This document shows, in pieces, positions 1-5,282 of a stretch of DNA of 5,928 bases. Numbering within the stretch: position 1 is the stretch's first letter; every line of letters begins with the position of its first letter. This DNA comes from Nitrososphaeraceae archaeon (GTDB taxonomy: Archaea; Thermoproteota; Nitrososphaeria; Nitrososphaerales; Nitrosopumilaceae), in assembly GCA_025922755.1 (NCBI GenBank), contig JAICHE010000080.1, forward strand, positions 1 to 5,928, given 5' to 3'. The notes under the pieces were generated by a model. That model was not told the origin of the DNA, made no database searches, and saw only the letters and a list, made by a program, of their open reading frames with translations. A program made the position numbers and the translations under genes.

Positions 1-206
1 ACCACACACTCAAAATTAATTTCCTTTAGATAATCAAGAACAGTTTTTTCCGCAATAATGTCTATGTTTCGTGAAATATCTCCTCCTGCACCTCTTCCAA
101 AATCCCCTGCAGCATCTTCTGTCCCTGCCAAATCTTTTACGTTTTCATAAATTTTTTCTGAAGCCTTACGAAGAATATCGACTACTTCAACTCTTCTTAT
201 TTTTAT
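1..206 (-). CDS. Inositol monophosphatase / archaeal fructose-1,6-bisphosphatase family protein, N-terminal part (cut by left edge)
   Basis: The reverse strand is open from the left edge to about position 289. From about 200 downward it reads like the N-terminus of a Mg-dependent sugar-phosphate phosphatase: RRVEVVDILRKASEKIYENV, then a Gly-rich stretch (GDFGRGAGGDISRNID) and IIAEKTVLDYL. This matches the archaeal IMPase/FBPase layout, in which an N-terminal helix is followed by a Gly/Ser loop, 'ID..AE' and a substrate-closing loop. The metal-binding EE and DPLDGT motifs would lie beyond the edge. Family members hydrolyse inositol-1-phosphate and often fructose-1,6-bisphosphate in the cytosol. 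The start is unsettled: no ATG, GTG or TTG lies in frame between the upstream stop (near 290) and a TTG at 131, which would remove the conserved first helix. The boundary at 206 is an in-frame ATA chosen as a guess. The gene is divergent from the operon starting at 277. Confidence 0.72.
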   Translation of the reverse strand, partial: MKIRRVEVVDILRKASEKIYENVKDLAGTEDAAGDFGRGAGGDISRNIDIIAEKTVLDYLKEINFECV

Positions 207-247
207 TATTCGTAATTTAAGTGAAGGACGTTTTAGGGAATTGAAAG

Positions 248-255
248 CATAAATA
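248..255 (+). promoter_or_regulatory. TATA-like box for the 277 gene
   Basis: CATAAATA preceded by purine-rich GAAAG (a BRE-like context). Its centre is about 25 nt upstream of the GTG at 277, the distance expected between an archaeal TATA box and its transcription start, so the mRNA probably begins at or next to the GTG (leaderless). No Shine-Dalgarno-like sequence sits in front of that GTG, which fits. This is a motif-spacing inference. Confidence 0.45.
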
Positions 256-276
256 ACAATATGGCAGCTGACCGTT

Positions 277-1392
277 GTGAGCGGTAAAGATCAGTCTGTA
301 GTTAGCAAAGAAGCTTTGATGAGTACAAAACCTGGAAAACAAATAATGAAACAAGGTCTTTTCAAATCAAAAGGCTACAAGCTATTTAATCACTATAAAG
401 AAGAAACTGAAAAAGAATTTCCGAATTTTGCCGAACGATTTGCTCAAGGACTCTTTAAGGAAATCAAATCTGATCCAAACCCCAACTCGACTCAGCAAGC
501 TTTTGCAGATGAAGTTGGATCTACTGAGATTATTTTACAAAGTTCTGAAATTGAACCAATAAAATCAAAATTTGAAGACATTGAGGTAGTTAGGGATAGA
601 GTTACAAGAATCCTAAATTCAAATTTTGTGAAAATGACATTTCCAGTTTTTAATGCATTATTTGATGGAGCAGCTGAATATAGAGGAGAAAAAGACGCTC
701 AATTAAAACAAGATATGGTTGAAGGCCACATTCTAGCAATTGATCTAAGTGAACCAATGGACAGAATTGTAGACAAAGATGAAGACTTGGAATATCTTGA
801 TGATTACAAGCTGATGAATCCATATATTTTGAAATTAGCTCGTGATAAAATTTCTAAAGGAGGGGATCTAGTGCTTGAAGAATTTGAGGCAGGATTTAAG
901 GATGCACGAATTGGGCAATATCTCGATGAGGAATTAAAATCAAAACCCACTCAAATTACCGAAGAGGACATGACTCTTTCATACAAAAAATATCGTTCTG
1001 TAATGGGAACAGCTGGTAAAAACATGGCATTAGCTCAGCGTCCATTGGGAGAAATTTTCTATCTAGGTATGGCAAAAGCAGCTGAAGGTGTTGGATGTGG
1101 AAATGAAATTGAAGACTCCATTAAAAATGGGTTTGTCAAAATTCCATCTTGGCCTCTTTACTACTCTCTTTTGGCTCAAGATGTCAAAAAAGGATTTGAT
1201 ATTACATTGGAAAAAAGTAATTTGTATCTTAAAGATGCACGACTTGCAATTGAATTACTCCCTGAAGACTTTTCTCATAAAGAATTTTTAGAATTTTTGT
1301 TTTTGACTGTAGAACACTATAATCAATTTTGGTACAACAAATTACAAAAAGCAAACAAATGGTCAGAATTTGAATCAAAACTACCCAAGTGA
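277..1392 (+). CDS. Conserved-looking hypothetical protein, first gene of the rfcL operon
   Basis: This is a 371-aa soluble protein that I do not recognise. It has no signal peptide or membrane segment and only one cysteine (in the GVGCGNE stretch), so it is not an Fe-S primase large subunit or a zinc protein. It is rich in charged residues and reads as mostly helical. A Lys-rich start is followed by a Phe-rich segment (NFAERFAQGLF) and acidic middle sections (VDKDEDLEYLDDY). The C-terminal part has better-spaced hydrophobics and aromatics (FLEFLFLTVEHYNQFWYNKL). The start is taken as GTG 277 because a TATA-like box lies about 25 nt upstream; an internal ATG at 319 is the alternative. The end abuts rfcL: the stop TGA lies inside the GTGAT that probably serves as the rfcL ribosome site. 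Co-transcription with a clamp-loader subunit suggests, but does not show, a role in DNA replication or repair. Confidence 0.85.
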   Translation: MSGKDQSVVSKEALMSTKPGKQIMKQGLFKSKGYKLFNHYKEETEKEFPNFAERFAQGLFKEIKSDPNPNSTQQAFADEVGSTEIILQSSEIEPIKSKFEDIEVVRDRVTRILNSNFVKMTFPVFNALFDGAAEYRGEKDAQLKQDMVEGHILAIDLSEPMDRIVDKDEDLEYLDDYKLMNPYILKLARDKISKGGDLVLEEFEAGFKDARIGQYLDEELKSKPTQITEEDMTLSYKKYRSVMGTAGKNMALAQRPLGEIFYLGMAKAAEGVGCGNEIEDSIKNGFVKIPSWPLYYSLLAQDVKKGFDITLEKSNLYLKDARLAIELLPEDFSHKEFLEFLFLTVEHYNQFWYNKLQKANKWSEFESKLPK

Positions 1393-1393
1393 T
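1389..1393 (+). promoter_or_regulatory. SD-like GTGAT for rfcL
   Basis: GTGAT matches part of the archaeal SD consensus GGAGGTGATC and lies 7 nt before the ATG at 1401. The same bases could be read as a GTG start at 1389 overlapping the previous stop by 4 nt. I favour their use as ribosome site because the family N-terminus normally begins one or two residues before 'W.EK.RP'. Confidence 0.4.
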
Positions 1394-1400
1394 AAAATTG

Positions 1401-2558
1401 ATGTGGTCTGAAAAACATAGGCCAAAAAACATTTCTGATATGGTTGGAAATGAAGAATCAAGATCTGCAATTGTCGAGTGGTTTACAAAATGGAAAAAAG
1501 GAACAAAACCCTTACTCCTAATTGGTCCTCCAGGAATTGGAAAAACTACCATTGCATATCTTGCTGCAAAGCAATTTGGATATGATATGATTGGGCTTAA
1601 TGCAAGTGATGTCCGAAGTAAATTACGAATTAATGAAATATTATCGCCTGTTTTGGGAAATGTTACCATCCTTGGTGCTCCCATGATATTTGTAGATGAG
1701 GTAGATGGAATTCATGGAAGAGGTGACTATGGCGGAGCAGAAGCTTTGATTAAAATTCTAAAAGAACCTACTGTTCCAATCGTATTGGCTGCAAACACTG
1801 ATGACTCTGATAAGATGAAGAGTATCAAAAAGGTTGTAAAAACAATTACCTTTAGACCAATACCTCCTCGCCTTTTGCGGGTTTATCTTGAAAATATTTT
1901 AGCAAAAGAAGCCTCAAAACTTAGTCCAGGAGCTTTGATCAAAGTTATAGACAAATCAAAAGGAGATATTCGTTCTATGATTAATCTGACCCAGTCTCTT
2001 GTCACTGGCTTCAATCCTCAAACTGAAAAATCCTTTGAGAGCATCAATGTTGAAGATGGAGTCAATGCATTTTTCAAAGCAAATTCAATTGATGAAGCAA
2101 GAGGGGTGCTATACTCGATGCAAATTGAGCCAAGACAAAAAATTGATGCTTTCTATTCTAGCATAATTACAAGTAAACTAGACAGTAAAACTCTTGCCAA
2201 ACATCTTGAAGTAATCTCAAGGGCAGATATTTTGTATGGAAAAATAATGAAAACCCAAAATTGGAGATTACTGCGTTATCTCAATGAAATATTGATTGAA
2301 CTTTATCAAAAAGATGACCGAATAAGATATACACAATACAATCTATCGTGGCCTCTATTGAATAGAATACGTTGGGATGGAAGAAAAATCAAATCACTAT
2401 CATTAATTTTAGCAAAAAATTTACATCTTTCCGCAAGTGCAGTCTCAGCTATTTGTCTACCATATGTTTTGTTTTGTATAAAAAATAAAAAATTGCAATT
2501 AGACTTGGAAGAAACTTTTGGAGATATTATTGAAAAAGAAATGGAGCTAATCAAATGA
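1401..2558 (+). CDS. rfcL: Replication factor C large subunit (clamp loader)
   Basis: This is an AAA+ ATPase subunit of the archaeal clamp loader, which opens PCNA and places it on primer-template DNA. Residues (from ATG 1401): RFC box MWSEKHRPK 1-9; Walker A GPPGIGKT 42-49; LNASD 66-70; Walker B with DEVDG 99-103; sensor 1 AANTDD 130-135; sensor 2 GDIRSMINL 188-196; then the helical collar domain. The SRC arginine-finger motif of small subunits is absent, and the Walker B reads DEVDG, both of which identify the large subunit. At 385 aa it is shorter than many euryarchaeal RfcL (about 480-500 aa) and lacks their long charged tail. QLDLEETF at 366-373 is an imperfect PIP-box candidate. ATG 1401 was preferred over GTG 1389 because it gives the typical N-terminus and has GTGAT upstream. 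It overlaps the next gene by 4 nt (ATGA), which suggests translational coupling. Confidence 0.93.
   Translation: MWSEKHRPKNISDMVGNEESRSAIVEWFTKWKKGTKPLLLIGPPGIGKTTIAYLAAKQFGYDMIGLNASDVRSKLRINEILSPVLGNVTILGAPMIFVDEVDGIHGRGDYGGAEALIKILKEPTVPIVLAANTDDSDKMKSIKKVVKTITFRPIPPRLLRVYLENILAKEASKLSPGALIKVIDKSKGDIRSMINLTQSLVTGFNPQTEKSFESINVEDGVNAFFKANSIDEARGVLYSMQIEPRQKIDAFYSSIITSKLDSKTLAKHLEVISRADILYGKIMKTQNWRLLRYLNEILIELYQKDDRIRYTQYNLSWPLLNRIRWDGRKIKSLSLILAKNLHLSASAVSAICLPYVLFCIKNKKLQLDLEETFGDIIEKEMELIK
2543..2546 (+). promoter_or_regulatory. SD-like GGAG for the Cys-rich gene
   Basis: GGAG lies inside the last codons of rfcL, 8 nt before the ATG at 2555. That is a normal SD distance and supports this start for the overlapping downstream gene. 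Confidence 0.45.
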
Positions 2559-2872
2559 GCTGGAGAAAAATTCCCATGAAATTCCCAGGAACATGTATTG
2601 TATGTAATGAAAAAATTGAAGTAAATGAAATTGGATTATGGGCAAAGGGACTAGGAGTAAAACATGAAAAATGCTCAGAGGTTAAAGAACTCAAGTGTGC
2701 TATATGTAATGGACCGGCAGGATGTCAAACCTGTGAATTTCAAGATAATTGCGACATTGAAAAGGTCTCGCAATTATGTATTTGTAAAAAATGCAGTGAA
2801 GAAAAAAGTCCATTTGAATTATATCAAAAATCTATCAAGAAAAAACTTCCATTATTGAATCTTAAATCCTAA
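2555..2872 (+). CDS. Small Cys-rich putative zinc-binding protein
   Basis: The protein is 105 aa with eleven cysteines. The N-terminal module has C14-x2-C17 and H37-x2-C40 flanking a G-L-W-A-K-G core, which looks like a treble-clef or zinc-ribbon type site. The second half holds C48-x2-C51, C57-x2-C60, C66 and C75-x-C77-x2-C80, enough for one or two further zinc ions or possibly an Fe-S cluster. The C-terminus is Lys-rich (KSIKKKLPLL). There is no signal peptide or membrane segment, so it is probably cytosolic. Its ATG overlaps the rfcL stop as ATGA, with GGAG 8 nt upstream, so it is likely translated from the same mRNA. Nucleic-acid binding or a structural partner role in replication would fit the context, but the sequence does not prove either. 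I do not recognise a named family for the whole protein. Confidence 0.85.
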   Translation: MSWRKIPMKFPGTCIVCNEKIEVNEIGLWAKGLGVKHEKCSEVKELKCAICNGPAGCQTCEFQDNCDIEKVSQLCICKKCSEEKSPFELYQKSIKKKLPLLNLKS

Positions 2873-2925
2873 AAATGAAGAAATACCCCTGTTCAAATAC
2901 CTTAGATCAAAAAAATATTCTAAAA

Positions 2926-2935
2926 GCTTAAAATT
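2926..2935 (+). promoter_or_regulatory. TATA-like box for the 2959 gene
   Basis: GCTTAAAATT preceded by A-rich sequence (CTAAAA) is centred about 28 nt upstream of ATG 2959. This is the distance expected for a leaderless or nearly leaderless archaeal transcript. It lies in the gap after the rfcL operon, so the 2959-hemA pair probably forms its own transcription unit. Confidence 0.5.
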
Positions 2936-2958
2936 CTACTCAATTATTCTATTTTTTG

Positions 2959-3669
2959 ATGTCTGAGGAGAAAAAAGAAGATACCAAAGAAACATCAGAA
3001 ACAAAGACTGAATCTGCTCCTGAAACCTCCACAATTGAAAAAGAAGTGAAATCTAAAGAGGAACCAGAGGCATCAAAAACCAGTGAATCAAAAAAATCTG
3101 GTCTGACGGCATCTGAATTAGCTGCTATGGCAGAAGCAGAGGCCTCGGCGGCTGCGGCAAGGTCAAAAGCGGCTAAAGAGGTTGCTGAAAAAGCATTAGA
3201 AGAAGAATACAAGGAAGCAGCCAAAGAAGCAATAGTCGAAAAAGTTAGTGACTCTTTTACCAATAAACGATTTATTGAACAAATTTTCCGTCGTGAAATG
3301 GGCGAACCAGAATTTTTCCTTCGAAAAGACCAATTAGGTCCTCCTAGACCAATCCTTACTCCTGAAGAACAAGATGAGATTTCCAGAAGAGTTGAAATTC
3401 CAACAGATCAAACTCCCAAATATGAACCACAACACATGCTTAGCCCTGAATACCATGGAGAATCAAATTACGAGAGTGGAATTGAATCCTTCAGAGATGA
3501 ACTTGAAGAAAAATTAGCAAAGTTACAACGAGATCCAAATGCAAGTAAACAAGAACTTCGTCAAATCGAGGAAGATCTAAAAACAGTTGACTATCTCTTT
3601 GAAAACTATAATTTGGGAATGAATGTTTTTCGTACTGCAAAAGGTGGAAGGAGTAAGTTAGGTAAGTAA
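2959..3669 (+). CDS. Hypothetical protein with acidic low-complexity N-terminus and Ala-rich helix, upstream of hemA
   Basis: This is a 236-aa protein of unknown function. Residues 1-48 are Glu/Lys/Ser/Thr-rich and almost certainly disordered. Residues about 49-95 form an Ala/Glu/Lys-rich helix (ELAAMAEAEASAAAARSKAA) that could be a coiled coil. Residues from about 98 on look like a real domain: a basic-aromatic segment (NKRFIEQIFRREMGEPEFF), a Pro-rich linker (GPPRPILTPEEQ) and a C-terminal helical pair ending in a Gly/Lys/Arg-rich tail (TAKGGRSKLGK). There are no cysteines and no membrane segment. ATG 2959 is preferred over the adjacent TTG 2956, with a TATA-like box about 28 nt upstream. 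The stop is 10 nt before the likely hemA start, so the two are probably co-transcribed. A link to tetrapyrrole synthesis is only positional. Confidence 0.8.
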   Translation: MSEEKKEDTKETSETKTESAPETSTIEKEVKSKEEPEASKTSESKKSGLTASELAAMAEAEASAAAARSKAAKEVAEKALEEEYKEAAKEAIVEKVSDSFTNKRFIEQIFRREMGEPEFFLRKDQLGPPRPILTPEEQDEISRRVEIPTDQTPKYEPQHMLSPEYHGESNYESGIESFRDELEEKLAKLQRDPNASKQELRQIEEDLKTVDYLFENYNLGMNVFRTAKGGRSKLGK

Positions 3670-3670
3670 A

Positions 3671-3675
3671 GTGAT
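3671..3675 (+). promoter_or_regulatory. SD-like GTGAT for hemA
   Basis: GTGAT lies 4 nt before ATG 3680 and matches the 3' part of the archaeal SD consensus GGAGGTGATC, at a suitable distance. The GTG within it could itself be read as a start, adding three residues (MIE). The same arrangement precedes rfcL. Confidence 0.4.
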
Positions 3676-3679
3676 TGAA

Positions 3680-4936
3680 ATGACAGAAGGTAATTTTAAA
3701 ATTATTAACGCAAGATTTACCCACAAGAATATTCCTATTCATAAATTGGAACGATTTTCTTTCAAGGACGTCCCTGCAGCAGCTAGCGAATTCAAAAAAA
3801 TAACCGATGTATCTGAATGTGTGATAGTTCAAACAGCAAGCAGGGTTGAAATTTTTCTAATAATCAATTTAGAAACTGAAGACACTCCTGATGCAAGAAG
3901 ACCTGAAGCCAAAGGTCTTGTAATTAATCAAATTCAAGATATATGGACTTCTTTAACAGAATTAGATCAATGGGATATTGACCACTTTGATCAAACTTTG
4001 GAAATCTACTCTGGGGTTGACGTCTATCGTAATTTACTAAAATTAGCATGTGGACTTGATTCTGTTGTAGTAGGTAAAAATGAAATTCTTGATCAGCTAA
4101 AGACATCAATTGCCCAATCTAAAGAGTCCAAAACATCTGGAAGAGTATTGAACAAACTATTCGATACATGTATTCGAGTAGCATCTCAAATAAGAGAAAC
4201 TACTGGAATTGGTGAAAACGTTGTCTCTTTAGGAGATATTGCAGTAAAGATTGCAGAAGAGAATGCAGGAATTGATAAAAAGAAACACATTCTATTAATT
4301 GGAACGGGTGAATCTGCCGCAAGAGTTGCAAAAGCACTTAACAGAAAGGGATACACTTTCGATGTTACCAGTCTAACTCTTGACAGGGCTACTGGATTCT
4401 CTAAAATTCTTGGAGGAACCCCAATCAAATGGGAAGATGTTTTCCCCAGTTTTGACAAATTCGATATAGTATTTGTAGCAACTACTGCAGATTATTTCTT
4501 AATTCAATCCGAACACATTAAACGAATCGTCGAAAACAAGAAAAAGGGAGTTCTAATTCTAGATGTTTCTGAACCGCGTGCAGTAGCAGACAAGGTATCT
4601 ACAATTACTGGGGTTAAGCTCATGTTTAAAGATCAAATTATTGAAATGGTTGAGGAAAATGAAAACCTCCGAATGGCCAAAGTTCCAGAAGTTGAAAAAC
4701 TGATTGCAAAAGAGGTTCCAATAATTGAGGCTACGATGAAGAGAATTGATGCTGAACCAATAATTAGTGACGTTCTTGCCTCTGTTGACTCTATAAGAAA
4801 ACAAGAATTAGAAAAAGCAATAGAACAGCTTGGAGATCTGGATGAAAATAAAATAAAAATCATTGAAGAATTAACGAAAAAGGTCGCACAAAGCATTGTA
4901 TCTGTGCCAAAAAAATCAGACGAAAAATCAAATTAA
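3680..4936 (+). CDS. hemA: Glutamyl-tRNA reductase homologue with altered active-site motifs
   Basis: Glutamyl-tRNA reductase converts Glu-tRNA(Glu) to glutamate-1-semialdehyde with NADPH, the first step of C5-pathway tetrapyrrole synthesis (heme, siroheme, cobalamin). The 418-aa length and domain order fit: a catalytic domain (about 1-150), an NADPH-binding domain with HILLIGTGESAARVAKAL (G-T-G-E at 208-211) and a helical C-terminal dimerisation region. GLDSVVVG at 125-132 is the family signature. Several usually conserved catalytic positions differ. The 'TCNR.E' motif reads T-A-S-R-V-E at 52-57, so the nucleophilic Cys is Ala53. The His before GLDS is Asn118. The 'GE.QI' motif reads GKNEI at 132-136. 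The only cysteines are C47, C124 and C164. The end of the dimerisation domain (LTKKVAQSIVSVP) also departs from the usual 'NKLLH.P'. It may be a lineage-specific active enzyme or a non-catalytic paralogue. ATG 3680 was chosen for its GTGAT; GTG 3671 is the alternative. Confidence 0.88.
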   Translation: MTEGNFKIINARFTHKNIPIHKLERFSFKDVPAAASEFKKITDVSECVIVQTASRVEIFLIINLETEDTPDARRPEAKGLVINQIQDIWTSLTELDQWDIDHFDQTLEIYSGVDVYRNLLKLACGLDSVVVGKNEILDQLKTSIAQSKESKTSGRVLNKLFDTCIRVASQIRETTGIGENVVSLGDIAVKIAEENAGIDKKKHILLIGTGESAARVAKALNRKGYTFDVTSLTLDRATGFSKILGGTPIKWEDVFPSFDKFDIVFVATTADYFLIQSEHIKRIVENKKKGVLILDVSEPRAVADKVSTITGVKLMFKDQIIEMVEENENLRMAKVPEVEKLIAKEVPIIEATMKRIDAEPIISDVLASVDSIRKQELEKAIEQLGDLDENKIKIIEELTKKVAQSIVSVPKKSDEKSN

Positions 4937-5021
4937 TCTCAAATTTTTAAATTGCGCAAATTTAGATCTTTATCAGTCGAATTTAGCTTATAGGACATTT
5001 TTTATGCAAAAAAATATCTTA

Positions 5022-5030
5022 GTTTTTATT
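5022..5030 (+). promoter_or_regulatory. TATA-like box for the DUF1059 gene
   Basis: GTTTTTATT is centred about 27 nt before ATG 5053, as expected for a leaderless archaeal transcript. The upstream BRE context is weak. A second AT-rich candidate, GCTTATA at 4986-4992, would give a leader of roughly 35-40 nt. No SD-like sequence precedes ATG 5053. Confidence 0.35.
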
Positions 5031-5052
5031 GTACACCAATAATTCCAGAAAT

Positions 5053-5217
5053 ATGGCAAGATTGAGATGCTCAGATTATGGATTTGAGTGTGATTTTGTT
5101 AGTGAAGGCGAAGTAGAAGCAGTAATAGAGGAATTTGGGAAACATACTGATGAAGAACATGGTATTGATTATTCTAAAGAAGCCTTAATGCAATTCATCC
5201 TGCGCCAGAAATATTAG
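5053..5217 (+). CDS. Small DUF1059-like protein
   Basis: This 54-aa protein has the layout of the DUF1059 family of short archaeal and bacterial proteins: an N-terminal Cys-containing hairpin (LRCSDYGFECDF), an acidic helix and a His-containing turn (KHTDEEHG). C6, C13, H31 and H36 could form a single metal site, although this is inferred from spacing only. The function of the family is unknown to me. It has its own TATA-like box, is separated from hemA by 116 nt, and is convergent with the reductase at 5283. ATG 5053 was chosen over the in-frame TTG at 5029, because the TTG would overlap the TATA-like box and the family begins just before the first Cys. Confidence 0.82.
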   Translation: MARLRCSDYGFECDFVSEGEVEAVIEEFGKHTDEEHGIDYSKEALMQFILRQKY

Positions 5218-5228
5218 ATTTCTTATTT

Positions 5229-5280
5229 GATTGGTAAAAAGACCAATCTTTAAAAAAGTAATTTCATTTATGTTGTTTTT
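5229..5280 (+). terminator. Probable bidirectional terminator region between convergent genes
   Basis: A perfect 7-bp inverted repeat, GATTGGT / ACCAATC (5229-5235 and 5242-5248) with a 6-nt A-rich loop, sits between the convergent stops. On the + strand it is followed by T-rich sequence ending in TGTTGTTTTT (5271-5280). On the - strand, transcription from the reductase meets a run of six T (5252-5257) before the hairpin. Oligo-T tracts are the main archaeal termination signal, and the hairpin may only contribute to 3'-end stability. Confidence 0.4.
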
Positions 5281-5282
5281 AG

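Noticed and set aside
261..287. An 8-codon ATG frame (MAADRCER) overlapping the GTG start at 277.
   Set aside because: The ATG lies only about 9 nt after the TATA-like box, so it should be upstream of the transcript start. It is too short to support as a gene or leader peptide.
277..1392. The possibility that the 371-aa protein is the DNA primase large subunit, given its position next to rfcL.
   Set aside because: PriL needs four conserved cysteines for its Fe-S cluster, and this protein has one. No other primase motif was seen.
1229..1684. A 151-codon reverse-strand frame across the start of rfcL.
   Set aside because: It spans the junction of two well-supported + strand genes and shows no recognisable domain; judged an antisense shadow.
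2949..3263. A 104-codon reverse-strand frame rich in Ser and Ala opposite the 2959 gene.
   Set aside because: It is the mirror of the Ala/Glu/Lys-rich low-complexity coding region; repetitive codons keep the opposite frame open. It has no promoter or independent family signature.
4948..4964. Inverted repeat TAAATT-GCGCA-AATTTA just after hemA.
   Set aside because: It is an AT-only 6-bp stem that is expected often by chance at this base composition. It may lie in a terminator with the T5 tract at 4944-4948, but the support is too weak to list.
5004..5042. A 12-codon ATG frame (MQKNILVFIVHQ) in front of the DUF1059 gene.
   Set aside because: It has no SD and overlaps the better TATA-like box of the downstream gene. 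It is hydrophobic but too short to call.
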